From positions 27,407-91,406 of the forward strand of contig BNVH01000003.1 of the NCBI GenBank assembly GCA_025997955.1: DNA of 64,000 nt. The letters are read 5' to 3'. Source of the stretch: Synergistales bacterium (GTDB lineage Bacteria > Synergistota > Synergistia > Synergistales > Aminobacteriaceae). Under the pieces are notes generated by a model that saw only the letters and a program-made list of their open reading frames with translations, was not told the origin of the DNA and searched no databases. Positions 1-7,644 of the stretch are shown here, in pieces; position 1 is the stretch's first letter, and the number at the start of each line of letters is the position of its first letter. The translations under genes and the position numbers were made by a program.

Positions 1-309
1 TTTTTTATGAAGCTCTGAGACGACCGCTATAGCACTTTCCGATTTGGCGAAACTGTCGAGAGCGAGCTTGATGGCCTCATCGCTTTCAAAATTCTGCACG
101 TCTTTCATGGCCATAAAAACCTCGTAAATATCACGCTCGTAATCAATGGCCGTAATCACCGACGGCACGACCATTTCACTTAGAAAAATATTGTTCTTGT
201 TCGTGTTTTCGGAGTCATACCAAGTCAAACCAACCGCTATGACAAACACAAAAAGCAACAGTCCAAATCCTAAAAGCAACTTGGACGTGATACGAATGTT
301 TCTCCACAT
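1..309 (-). CDS. Chemoreceptor-like membrane protein, N-terminal part (truncated by window edge)
   Basis: About 103 residues are visible before the gene runs off the window. The protein starts with a short basic stretch (MWRNIRITSKLL), then one strongly hydrophobic helix (residues about 9-29), then a helical, charged extracytoplasmic segment. This is the usual entry into a four-helix-bundle sensor domain of methyl-accepting chemotaxis proteins, although some histidine kinases begin the same way. I chose the ATG at 309 because a GGAG lies nine bases upstream; an in-frame ATG at 318 directly abuts that GGAG and is too close. The signalling domain lies outside the window, so receptor versus kinase cannot be settled. 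A good promoter precedes it, overlapping the 3' end of thiN. Confidence 0.7.
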   Translation of the reverse strand, partial: MWRNIRITSKLLLGFGLLLFVFVIAVGLTWYDSENTNKNNIFLSEMVVPSVITAIDYERDIYEVFMAMKDVQNFESDEAIKLALDSFAKSESAIAVVSELHKK

Positions 310-359
310 CACAAACATCTCCAGTCTTCTAAATAAATTAGCGTTATAGAATTGGAAAC

Positions 360-388
360 ATTATATACTCAAACTTCGCACAAGTAAA
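360..388 (-). promoter_or_regulatory. Promoter of the chemoreceptor-like gene
   Basis: On the minus strand there is a TTTACT -35 box, a 17-base spacer and a perfect TATAAT -10 box (360-365), about 50 bases before the start at 309. The spacer carries TTGTGCGAAGTTTGAGTA, nearly repeated upstream of the glycine-betaine transporter genes at about 4330-4349. Only a few bases separate the thiN stop codon from the -35 box. Confidence 0.7.
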
Positions 389-391
389 TTA

Positions 392-1126
392 TTAGAACTT
401 ACAATAGACTCCAAGGGTTCCGTCATCGGTTTTCACCGTCACGTTCTCGTCACTCGCAACGTTGCTTATCGCGCAGGGCTTTCCTTGCGTGAGGCGCGCG
501 TCGCTCAGGCTCCATTTAGCGCCGACGAGCGTAACGCCGCCGCATATGGGCGAAAGCGGCAAGAGCGAAATGGCGAGGGGTTTTGACTGAAAGGAAAGCG
601 TTAGGCGCTCGCCGGCTCTAACTGGGATTAAAAACTCCGACTCGTCCGCCAACGCGATTATGTTCGCGCCCCAATCGTCGCCGAGGAGGATAGAAAAAAC
701 ATTTGAAAACGCGTGGTCGAAGCGCCCGCCCCAGCAGCCGGTAACCAAGATGCGCGCGCTCTTATCGGCGCACTTGCTCAGGGCGAGCTGAAAATCCGTG
801 AGGTCTTTGTCCGAGCTGTAGGAGTCTATATCAATGCCGAGCGAGTCCAACCATTGCTTGCCGGGTTCGCTTATGCTGTCGAAGTCGCCCAAAGCGCGCT
901 CAGGTCTAACGCCGGCGCTGCGACAAGCCTCGGCGCCTTTGTCTATCGCCCAGACGGAATGTCCGCGCGCGACTTGTCTAAGCCAAGCCGAGTCGGGCGC
1001 TTTTCCTCCCAGGACAAGAACGCGAGTTATCGTAACGAACGAGTCAAAGCGCGCGGCCAACTGAGGGAAAACCAATTGAGACCGCGATTTATCCTGCCGG
1101 TCAGTGTTTTTATCTATTGTAATCAC
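392..1126 (-). CDS. thiN: Thiamine diphosphokinase
   Basis: Transfers pyrophosphate from ATP to thiamine, giving thiamine diphosphate in the cytoplasm. Family motifs are clear: GDFDSI at residues 80-85 (metal/substrate site), DKDLTDFQLAL at about 107-117, and GGRFDH at about 136. At 244 residues it is slightly long for the family because of about 30 extra N-terminal residues; the conserved fold only begins near ITRVLVLGG (33-41). The start is a GTG at 1126 with only a weak AAAGAA upstream, so the true start could lie further in, but I see no good internal alternative. It follows opuAA by 38 bases in the same direction and may be co-transcribed with the transporter. No thiamine riboswitch is visible. 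Confidence 0.9.
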   Translation of the reverse strand: MITIDKNTDRQDKSRSQLVFPQLAARFDSFVTITRVLVLGGKAPDSAWLRQVARGHSVWAIDKGAEACRSAGVRPERALGDFDSISEPGKQWLDSLGIDIDSYSSDKDLTDFQLALSKCADKSARILVTGCWGGRFDHAFSNVFSILLGDDWGANIIALADESEFLIPVRAGERLTLSFQSKPLAISLLPLSPICGGVTLVGAKWSLSDARLTQGKPCAISNVASDENVTVKTDDGTLGVYCKF

Positions 1127-1164
1127 CGTATTCTTTAGTTGAAGTTTCGCTTTTTACAGTTCGC

Positions 1165-2382
1165 TTACGACAGATTGGAAAGAATGGCGGCTCGGCTGAC
1201 TATACCGGACAGACGCCCTCGGTCGTCCACAACGGCCAAGGGGAAGGGCGTATCGGACGCGACGCTTATAATGTCGCCTATCATGACGTCCTGTTCCACC
1301 GTCGGAACGCCGCGCATGATAACGGACAGCACGGAGGGTAGTTTGTCATGTCTGGCTTGCAGCGCGCCGTTAAGCGTCACAACGCCGATAAACTCCATCG
1401 CGCGTCCGATGACGTAGGCCGTCGAGACGTTGTTCTCGTTCATTTCCCGAATAGCGGTATGGGGATCGGCGTGGTCGTGAATCAAGCAGGACGGCGTGAT
1501 CATTATGTGCTTGACGCTCAGTATCTTCGTCCTGTCCATGCCGTACAAAAATTCTTTTATGTAATCGTTGGCCGGGGAAAGCGCCAAATTCTCAGGCGTA
1601 CCCAACTGCTCTATTCGCCCGTCGCGCATGATGCCCACCGTGTCGCCTATCTTGAAGGCCTCGTTAATGTCGTGCGTAATAAACACGATGGTCTTCTCTA
1701 ACTTTTTCTGTATCGAAAGCAGTTCAAACTGCATATCACGCCGAGACAAGGGGTCAAGGGCCGAAAACGGCTCGTCCATCAGCAACAGGTCGGGGTCGTT
1801 GCAGAGCGCGCGGGCTATGCCTACGCGCTGCTTCATGCCTCCGGAGAGATCGCCTGTCGACTTGCGCTCCCAACCATTTAGGCCGACAAGCTCTATCATC
1901 TCCATAGCCTTGCGCTCGCGTTCGATTTTATCGACGCCTCGAACTTCCAAGCCATAAGTGACGTTGCCTAAAACATCCCTATGGCTCATAAGTCCAAAAC
2001 CCTGAAACACCATAGATATTTTGGAGCGCCTCAAATCATGCAGCTCGTGTCTGTTCATCTTGGTGACATCGCTGCCCTCGAACAAAATCTTGCCCGATGT
2101 CGGACACTGGAGCATGTTGATACAGCGAACGACGGTCGACTTTCCGCTGCCAGAGGGTCCTATCAGAGTAAATATTTTCCCTTTCTCTACGTCAAACGAC
2201 ACATCGTCAATGGCCACAGTGACGCCTGTTTCCTGAAGGATTTCGCTCTTCCCCGAGCCTTCTTGCAACATTTTTCGCGCCGCCAAGCGGTTGATTCCGT
2301 AAAACTTGCAAAGATGCCGCACACTCAAAATTATTTCGGGCGAAGTTACCTCGGATTCATTGACGACCGATTCTTGATTCAT
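1165..2382 (-). CDS. opuAA: Glycine betaine/proline-type ABC transporter, ATP-binding subunit with CBS domains
   Basis: Energises uptake of a quaternary-amine osmolyte. The 405-residue protein has Walker A GPSGSGKST (about 75-83), the ABC signature LSGGMKQR (about 178), Walker B LLLMDEP (about 200) and the ITHD switch region. It continues into a C-terminal pair of CBS-like segments (about 285-405), the regulatory extension typical of OpuA/ProV subunits that respond to ionic strength. The N-terminus contains the roughly 60-residue lead-in (FYGINRLAARKML) characteristic of ProV/OpuAA. It overlaps the permease gene by 4 bp, which indicates translational coupling. The exact substrate (betaine, choline, carnitine or proline betaine) cannot be read from this subunit. 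Confidence 0.93.
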   Translation of the reverse strand: MNQESVVNESEVTSPEIILSVRHLCKFYGINRLAARKMLQEGSGKSEILQETGVTVAIDDVSFDVEKGKIFTLIGPSGSGKSTVVRCINMLQCPTSGKILFEGSDVTKMNRHELHDLRRSKISMVFQGFGLMSHRDVLGNVTYGLEVRGVDKIERERKAMEMIELVGLNGWERKSTGDLSGGMKQRVGIARALCNDPDLLLMDEPFSALDPLSRRDMQFELLSIQKKLEKTIVFITHDINEAFKIGDTVGIMRDGRIEQLGTPENLALSPANDYIKEFLYGMDRTKILSVKHIMITPSCLIHDHADPHTAIREMNENNVSTAYVIGRAMEFIGVVTLNGALQARHDKLPSVLSVIMRGVPTVEQDVMIGDIISVASDTPFPLAVVDDRGRLSGIVSRAAILSNLS

Positions 2383-3248
2383 CGGTCTTCCCCCTTGTTT
2401 TTCCTGAGAGACCCCTGAGTCAGGCGGTCTAGGATAATGGCGATGAAGACAATGGAGACGCCGGGCATCAGGGCGCGTCCCATCTCGGTGCGGTTGGTGG
2501 CCACCAATATTTCCATGCCGAGGCCGTTAGCGCCTATCAGGGCGCATGTAACTACCATCCCCATCGCCATCATTATGGTCTGATTGACGCCGGCCATTAT
2601 GGTGGGCAGGGCCTGCGGCACCTGGACGTTAAACAGAAGCTGAAGCCGCGTAGAGCCGAAAGCAATTCCGGCCTCCACAACTTCTTTATCCACATGTCTG
2701 ATTCCGTGGCTTGTCATGCGAACCATCGGCACTACCGCGTAAATAAGCGTAGCCATCACCGCCGGGGTCTTGCCAACGCTGAAAAGCATCGCGCCCGGAA
2801 TCAAATAGACAAAGGACGGGATAGTCTGCATGAAGTCCATAACGGGTCTCATAATTGCCTCGAGGCGGCGGTTTGCGGCGACGAGAACGCCCAACGGAAA
2901 GCCGAGCGCCAGCGCCAGCGTGACGGAGACCATAATAATGGAAAGCGTCTCGATCATCATCTTCCACAGTCCGAAGCTCCCCACTAAGAAAAGCATAACT
3001 CCGTAGAGAAGCCCAGTTTTCCATTTTTGGCTCGCTTTATAACCGGCGTAGACAACCAAAAGGATGAACACCCACCAGGGAATAACCGTCAACAAGTTTT
3101 CGATTCCGTTCAACATCCAGATTGTGACGCTCTTGATTGCATTTAGGGTACCCCGATTATCTCGGCTGAACTGCCGTATAGCATCGTCGATAGCGCTACC
3201 GGGGTGAATGACAAACCGTTCGGGGAATTTCAAAATCCAAGTGTTCAT
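2379..3248 (-). CDS. opuAB: Glycine betaine-type ABC transporter permease
   Basis: Membrane subunit of the osmolyte transporter, with about six or seven hydrophobic segments between residues 45 and 280. The EAA-type loop that contacts the ATPase reads EAGIAFGSTRLQLLFNVQVP, with the permease-family PQALPTIMAGVNQTIMMAMGMVV stretch split around it. The N-terminal cytoplasmic/amphipathic lead of about 45 residues is normal for ProW/OpuAB. I place the start at the ATG at 3248; a GTG two codons earlier (3254) is also possible because the Shine-Dalgarno is weak (GGGTG). It lies 21 bases after opuAC and overlaps opuAA by 4 bp. Confidence 0.92.
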   Translation of the reverse strand: MNTWILKFPERFVIHPGSAIDDAIRQFSRDNRGTLNAIKSVTIWMLNGIENLLTVIPWWVFILLVVYAGYKASQKWKTGLLYGVMLFLVGSFGLWKMMIETLSIIMVSVTLALALGFPLGVLVAANRRLEAIMRPVMDFMQTIPSFVYLIPGAMLFSVGKTPAVMATLIYAVVPMVRMTSHGIRHVDKEVVEAGIAFGSTRLQLLFNVQVPQALPTIMAGVNQTIMMAMGMVVTCALIGANGLGMEILVATNRTEMGRALMPGVSIVFIAIILDRLTQGSLRKNKGEDR

Positions 3249-3269
3249 AACCACACACCCATAAGCAAC

Positions 3270-4277
3270 CTAAAGGCCACTTATGACGTCACGCACTTTT
3301 TTCGCCCTCTCCGGCGTCAGCCAATCGTCTAAAAGCGCGTCATGTTCCTTCAAAAACCACACAGCCGTCTTAGCATGGCTTTCCTTGGTCTCATCTATAT
3401 GCGCCAAAGCCTCGGAGACAAGAACGGAACCGGTCTGATACCTCTTGAAGAAATCGACAAGCTCAGGGGCCTTTTCGGGAAAATGCGAGCCGCAAACGAT
3501 ACGAAGGGCCTGCTTGGGAATCTCGCACGCTCCCTCCTTATAGAGCTTGGGGTCGTATGGCGCGTCTCCAAGTAAAACGAGGTCAAGTTTACCCACGACC
3601 CATGTGGGCTCGTAGCAATATCCGACCCAGGGCTCGCCCAAGTTGTAGGCGCTCGCCAATGACGCGAAAAGCACGGCTTCGCTGCCCACTCGAAAGTAGT
3701 TATACCCATCGTTCAGCTTGTAATGCTCGTATTTCTTGAACATCACCTCGTCTATCATCCATCCCGGAATGGCCCCGTAGATACGCCCACGTTTGGAATC
3801 CTCAGGATCTTTGAACACAGACGCATACCTCACGAGGTCCGACACATTCTTGAGGTCGGGCGCCGCCGGTTTGATGCCACGCGCGCTGTCGCCCTCTATC
3901 ATATAGCGTGGAACGTAAAACCCCTGCGCGCTGTCGAGCACAAGTACCCCCAGAGGGACAATATCCCCTCGGGCTACATCATGCTCGTAGGTGGCGACGT
4001 TATCGGTCCAGCTTTCGATGTCAAGGTCGACGTCGCCGTTGATCATGGCCTGCCAGTTCAGCGTGGACGAACCAGTGGAAAACTCCACCTTGAAGCTGTC
4101 GAAGGCGTTCTCGACGACAAACTTGGCTAGCTCGTTATGGAACATCTGACTGTCAAACTGGTTATTGGTGAATACGATAGTCTGAGATTGAAGGGCGGTT
4201 GCCGCGTAGGGCACCATAATAATGGCGGACAGGGACATCAGGAACACAAAAAACGTGCGCGCAGGTCTTGTAAACAT
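3270..4277 (-). CDS. opuAC: Glycine betaine-type substrate-binding protein
   Basis: Periplasmic solute-receptor of the ProX/OpuAC type. A signal peptide covers roughly the first 30 residues (RPARTFFVFLMSLSAIIMV followed by small residues), then the mature domain begins near LQSQTIVFTNNQFDSQMFHN. Typical family elements include WQAMINGDVDLDIESW, GAIPGWMIDEV and the GEPWVGYCYEPTWV aromatic substrate-pocket stretch. I chose the ATG at 4277 because AAAGGAG sits nine bases before it; the TTG at 4286 lies immediately after that site. First gene of the opu operon. Its promoter region directly abuts a 55-bp remnant copied from the end of lysC, so its regulation may have been altered by that rearrangement. 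Confidence 0.92.
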   Translation of the reverse strand: MFTRPARTFFVFLMSLSAIIMVPYAATALQSQTIVFTNNQFDSQMFHNELAKFVVENAFDSFKVEFSTGSSTLNWQAMINGDVDLDIESWTDNVATYEHDVARGDIVPLGVLVLDSAQGFYVPRYMIEGDSARGIKPAAPDLKNVSDLVRYASVFKDPEDSKRGRIYGAIPGWMIDEVMFKKYEHYKLNDGYNYFRVGSEAVLFASLASAYNLGEPWVGYCYEPTWVVGKLDLVLLGDAPYDPKLYKEGACEIPKQALRIVCGSHFPEKAPELVDFFKRYQTGSVLVSEALAHIDETKESHAKTAVWFLKEHDALLDDWLTPERAKKVRDVISGL

Positions 4278-4322
4278 GGAAATCAACTCCTTTGTGTGGG
4301 AATTATTGCAAGATACGATAGT

Positions 4323-4349
4323 AGTATATCATACTCAACTTTCGCACAA
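4323..4349 (-). promoter_or_regulatory. Probable opu operon promoter region with element shared with the 360-388 promoter
   Basis: The minus strand reads TTGTGCGAAAGTTGAGTATG followed by ATATACT. TATACT (4323-4328) or TATGAT (4328-4333) could be the -10 box. TTGTGCGAA-GTT-GAGTAT is almost identical to the spacer of the promoter at 360-388. In that promoter the -35 is TTTACT; here the bases at that place belong to the duplicated lysC end, so the -35 box is poor (GGTTGT or GTTGTG). Choice of boxes is uncertain. Confidence 0.4.
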
Positions 4350-4401
4350 CCCAAACTCCTTTACGAGCGCCTCTACCGCGCTGTCCGCGCTTGATTCGTC
4401 T
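4347..4401. repeat. 55-bp direct repeat, left copy: detached 3' end of lysC
   Basis: Identical to 5558-5612 in 54 of 55 positions (one C/T difference at 4371/5582), same orientation, 1211 bp apart. Read on the minus strand in the lysC frame it encodes DESSADSAVEALVKEFGL, then continues as CES and a stop at 4335-4337. It therefore looks like the original 3' end of lysC left behind when the intervening segment arrived, in the manner of an integration-site duplication. Confidence 0.85.
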
Positions 4402-4427
4402 TGTACGAGTAATTCAATATAATTTGG

Positions 4428-4976
4428 CTATTGAATATGAGATTCTCTTGTTTTGTCAAAGATTGCCACAAGTTCCTCATTAACTTTTGTAATTTCTTCA
4501 CCGGAAATCATATTTGGATTGAATACAAGGTCATAGTTTGGGTCTTTGGACTTATATTGATTAACACCATATGCAATGCTATTCGCCGGAATGTTCTTCG
4601 TGATTATAGCGCCTGCTCCAATCACAGTATTCTCGCCAATTACAATGGGACCGAGAATCTTGGCGCCGTCCGCGACGACAACATTCTCCGCAAGAATGGG
4701 GGTTCCTACGTTTTCCCACTTGTTTTGGATTTGATTATATCGCATATTAGAGCCAATCGTAACATTCTGAAAAATTACGACGTTCTTACAGATTTTTGCA
4801 GCCACAATAGTACAACCGCGCGCGTGATGTGCAAAACGTACACTCTTATCCATTATGGCACAATGAATTTCACAGCAATAGCGTTGTTCTAACAAATCGG
4901 CGGCTTTTGCCCTCTCTGACGGAACATCGGCAAAGCAATTTATTTCCAAAAGTTCTTCAAATGTCATATCGTTCAC
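4428..4976 (-). CDS. Serine O-acetyltransferase-like hexapeptide-repeat protein
   Basis: 182 residues. After a helical N-terminus of about 35 residues the protein becomes a left-handed beta-helix: RFAHHARGCTIVAAKICKNV, VIFQNVTIGSN, then ILAENVVVADGAKILGPIVI and GAGAIITKNIP. The HHARGC segment and the VTIGSN turn match the catalytic-His and CoA region of serine acetyltransferases (CysE type), so acetyl transfer to serine or a related hydroxyl is the best guess; the exact acceptor is unknown. It lacks the long N-terminal bundle of E. coli CysE. The start is a GTG with AGGAGG eight bases upstream. Composition is distinctly AT-richer than neighbouring genes. It sits in a small island flanked by the 55-bp lysC repeat, so horizontal acquisition is likely. 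Confidence 0.75.
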   Translation of the reverse strand: MNDMTFEELLEINCFADVPSERAKAADLLEQRYCCEIHCAIMDKSVRFAHHARGCTIVAAKICKNVVIFQNVTIGSNMRYNQIQNKWENVGTPILAENVVVADGAKILGPIVIGENTVIGAGAIITKNIPANSIAYGVNQYKSKDPNYDLVFNPNMISGEEITKVNEELVAIFDKTRESHIQ

Positions 4977-5092
4977 AATATAGTCCTCCTAACTTATTGT
5001 CGCGTCATAGCGTTTTGACTAATCTTGTATAACAGGTAAATGTTTGAGAATTGTTAAAGGTCAGAGAGCAATTTCTAAAATTTCGGTGACTA

Positions 5093-5549
5093 TTATTCTA
5101 CTACCCATCGTCCATTTTTCCGCGCCCCCTCATGGCGCAGAAGTCCGGCGGCTTTATACTCTTTGAGCTCACGTGAAATAGTGCTTTGCGATTTTCCTGT
5201 CATCTCCGCGAGGGCGGCAATCGTCGCTGCGGGATTGTCCTTGATAACGTCAAGCGTCGTCTTTATTTTCTCGTTTATCTTGCCAATTATCTTGTCATTT
5301 GACAAGATAAACGCTTTTTCAAATGGGAACGTCACAATGGTAAAACTCGGCGTGAGTTCAAAAATAGAGCGGTCGTATGCTTTAAGAATACGGCTCATGC
5401 CTGAGCCGATATGCTCGGCAAGTTCCATATCACGGAATACCCTCCAATGGTTACCTCGCCGCCACCTGCGTAGTTGAGAAAAGACACGACCGCTCTCTCA
5501 AAGCGGTCGTTTAGCTCGCGCTTAAATTCAGTTCGGTTATTCTCCTGCA
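5093..5549 (-). pseudogene. Remnant of an AlbA_2 / RecG-related ATP-binding regulator with a large internal deletion
   Basis: Two ends of one protein family are joined with the middle missing. In one frame, from an ATG at 5549 that lies inside the last codons of lysC, the sequence reads MQENNRTEFKRELNDRFERA and on to VVSFLNYAGGGEV, the hallmark start of AlbA_2 (Schlafen-like AAA_4) proteins. Near 5450 the reading shifts to another frame that continues RVFRDMELAEHIGSGMSRIL, the conserved C-terminal region of the same family, followed by a winged-helix tail (TIAALAEMTGKSQSTISREL). Intact members are roughly 400-500 residues; only about 30 plus 115 remain, and the ATP-binding middle is gone. The 111-codon open frame at 5093-5428 may still be translated from an internal ATG, giving a lone winged-helix fragment. 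Confidence 0.8.
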
Positions 5550-6847
5550 TTTGCAACCAACCCAAACTCCTTTACGAGCGCTTCTACCGCGCTGTCCGCG
5601 CTTGATTCGTCTACTAGAACCGAGATATTTATATCCGATGTCGATATGTCGAGCATTTTTATATTTGCGCCCCGCAAAGCTGAGAAGGCGCGTCCGGCCA
5701 CGCCCTTGGTGGCGTTCATGCCGTCGCCGACAGCCGAGACCTTGGCCACCTGCGTCCCATTGCCTATCTCCCAGCCGGTCTTCCCGCACTCAAACTCCCT
5801 CATGCAGGAGCTTACCGCTTCGATAACGGCCGGCGCGGCGGCGTCTATCGTCGTGAAAGACAGATAGGACAACCCCTCATCCGTAACGGTCGATATCATG
5901 TCTATGTTTACGTCGGCCACGGCCAAGGCCTGAAATATGCCGGCAAGCGCGTTGCCGGACTCCGGTATGCGTCTTACCACAAATTTTATTTGGTTACGCG
6001 CAACAGTGACGCCAGTCACCACTGGGCTCTCTAACCACTCGGGAAGTTCTTTAACCACGTAAGTACCCCTCTCTTCCGAAAATGTCGACGCGCAATAGAG
6101 TGTGACGCCGTAGCGTCTCGCCACCTCAACGCTGCGCATGTGCAAAACCTTGGCGCCTAGCGACGCAAGTTCTAGCATTTCTATATGTGTTATATAGTCA
6201 AGTTTGCGCGCGCCCTTGACCTTGTTTGGGTCTGCCGCGAATATCCCGCTCACGTCGCTGTATATCTCGCATACCACGCTATCCCAGAGCGCGTCGGGCG
6301 CGTTCGCGGCCTTAGCCGCCAAGGCCACAGCGGAGGTGTCCGAGCCGCCGCGACCGAGCGTCGTGAGGTCTCCGTCCGGCGTCACGCCCTGGAAACCCGT
6401 GACGACTACGACGCTGTTGTCCGTAAGATCCCGTATAAGTCGCGACAGGTCTATATCTCTAATGCGGGCGTTGTTGTAGTTTTCGGATGTGACTATCCCA
6501 AGCTGAAAGGCGTTGCGGGAGACGGCTTTTACGCCGCGCTCCAAAAGAGCCATAGCCAAAAGAGCCGCCGACACCTGCTCACCGGTGGCAAGCAACATAT
6601 CCATCTCACGCGGAAACGGATTTTGGGACACTTGCTTAGCCATAGCTATAAGCCCGTCCGTGGTCTTGCCCATAGCGGAGACCACGACTATCATCTTAGC
6701 GCCCGTCTCGACTCTCGCCTCTACGCGAGAAGCCACGTTTTGAATCTTCTCGGGCGTCGCGACGGACGACCCGCCGTACTTCTGCACCACAAGGCCGAAT
6801 TTAGGCTCTATATCCCTATTTATTTCTCGTTCTATTGCGCCCGCCAT
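5537..6847 (-). CDS. lysC: Aspartate kinase
   Basis: Phosphorylates L-aspartate, the first step towards lysine/diaminopimelate, threonine and methionine. The N-terminal amino-acid-kinase domain has VQKYGGSSVATPEKI (about 22-36), TGFQGVTPDGDLTTLGRGGSD (split around 155-175) and DPNKVKGARKLDYITHIEM. Two C-terminal ACT domains follow from about residue 285 (ITGV-type NQIKFVVRRIP, then NIKMLDISTSDINISVLVDE), so allosteric feedback by lysine and/or threonine is expected. The 436 residues include about 18 extra at the N-terminus. It starts 2 bp after dapH and is surely co-transcribed with it. Its last six codons lie beyond the 55-bp repeat and differ from the likely ancestral ending KEFGLCES. Confidence 0.96.
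   Translation of the reverse strand: MAGAIEREINRDIEPKFGLVVQKYGGSSVATPEKIQNVASRVEARVETGAKMIVVVSAMGKTTDGLIAMAKQVSQNPFPREMDMLLATGEQVSAALLAMALLERGVKAVSRNAFQLGIVTSENYNNARIRDIDLSRLIRDLTDNSVVVVTGFQGVTPDGDLTTLGRGGSDTSAVALAAKAANAPDALWDSVVCEIYSDVSGIFAADPNKVKGARKLDYITHIEMLELASLGAKVLHMRSVEVARRYGVTLYCASTFSEERGTYVVKELPEWLESPVVTGVTVARNQIKFVVRRIPESGNALAGIFQALAVADVNIDMISTVTDEGLSYLSFTTIDAAAPAVIEAVSSCMREFECGKTGWEIGNGTQVAKVSAVGDGMNATKGVAGRAFSALRGANIKMLDISTSDINISVLVDESSADSAVEALVKEFGLVANAGE
5558..5612. repeat. 55-bp direct repeat, right copy: inside the 3' end of intact lysC
   Basis: Partner of 4347-4401 (54/55 identical). It covers the lysC codons for DESSADSAVEALVKEFGL. Beyond it, lysC now ends VANAGE-stop, and those codons overlap the start of the AlbA_2 remnant, so the present lysC terminus seems to have been supplied by the incoming DNA. 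Confidence 0.85.
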
Positions 6848-6849
6848 GC

Positions 6850-7578
6850 TCAGATTTTCCTCAGATCTTCGACGATTTGCGTTTTGGATATGGTCTTGTC
6901 GTCGACTTGTTTGATTATCTTGGCGGGAGAGCCGGCCACAACAGCGCCCGCCGGTACGTCCTGCGTGACTATAGCCCCGGCCGCCACGACAGCGCCGTCC
7001 CCTATTTGCACGCCCTCCAAAATCACGGCGTTGCCCCCGACTAATACGCCGTCACCTATTACGACGGGCTGAGCGGAGGCCGGCTCCACTACACCGGCCA
7101 CAACCGCGCCAGCGCCTATGTGACAACGCGCGCCTATGCGAGCTCGCCCGCCCAGTACGCAGTTCATGTCTATCATGGCGCTTTCCCCGATAACCGCGCC
7201 GATATTGATGACCGCCCCCATCATTATCACGGCGTTTTTGCCTATCGCCACTCGGTCGCGAATAATAGCGCCAGGCTCAATGCGCGCCTCGTACTTCGTC
7301 AAGTCAGCGAGAGGCACGGCGGAGTTCCGAGCCAAAACTTCAATATCAGACGCGGTGACGCGAGGCGCGTATTTTTTGAGAAGTTCTTCAATAACTACAA
7401 GGTCGCCTTTAAGCGTGCCGAAGTCCGAGCTTCCCACAAAGCGTAACTCTCCCCAGTCAAGCTCCTTGAGGTCGCCAGATATAAAAGCGCGTGCCGGGGT
7501 CTTTTTCTTGGACTCCTTAATGAGCCTGATAATTTCCTCTGTGTTCATTTCGTCATTTGCGTTTACAGTGTTTGCCAC
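6850..7578 (-). CDS. dapH: 2,3,4,5-tetrahydrodipicolinate N-acetyltransferase
   Basis: Acetylates tetrahydrodipicolinate in the acetylase branch of diaminopimelate/lysine synthesis. The N-terminal helical domain ([29 protein letters not shown]) and the long hexapeptide-repeat beta-helix ([59 protein letters not shown]) are diagnostic of DapH, and the C-terminal helix region ([13 protein letters not shown]) is present. I place the start at the GTG at 7578, with AGGAGG seven bases upstream; the open frame extends further back only through the terminator of the preceding gene. lysC follows after 2 bp, making a two-gene lysine unit. Confidence 0.95.
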   Translation of the reverse strand: MANTVNANDEMNTEEIIRLIKESKKKTPARAFISGDLKELDWGELRFVGSSDFGTLKGDLVVIEELLKKYAPRVTASDIEVLARNSAVPLADLTKYEARIEPGAIIRDRVAIGKNAVIMMGAVINIGAVIGESAMIDMNCVLGGRARIGARCHIGAGAVVAGVVEPASAQPVVIGDGVLVGGNAVILEGVQIGDGAVVAAGAIVTQDVPAGAVVAGSPAKIIKQVDDKTISKTQIVEDLRKI

Positions 7579-7594
7579 AACTATTCCTCCTAAC

Positions 7595-7625
7595 AAAAAA
7601 GCAGGGCGCGGAAAACCCACGCCCT
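7595..7625 (-). terminator. Intrinsic terminator of the DUF3798 gene
   Basis: Minus strand: nine-base-pair stem AGGGCGTGG / CCGCGCCCT with a GTTTT loop, followed by GC and a run of six T. It lies 20 bases after the DUF3798 stop codon and just before the dapH start. Confidence 0.88.
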
Positions 7626-7644
7626 ACGGTTTTGTTGAATGTCG

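Noticed and set aside
4412..4436. ATTCAATA / TATTGAAT inverted repeat after the acetyltransferase gene as a terminator
   Set aside because: The stem is pure AT except one pair and no T-run follows on the minus strand; it may only mark the end of the island.
4347..5612. CRISPR or insertion sequence explanation for the 55-bp repeats
   Set aside because: Only two copies 1.2 kb apart, both derived from coding sequence of lysC, with no transposase and no spacer pattern.
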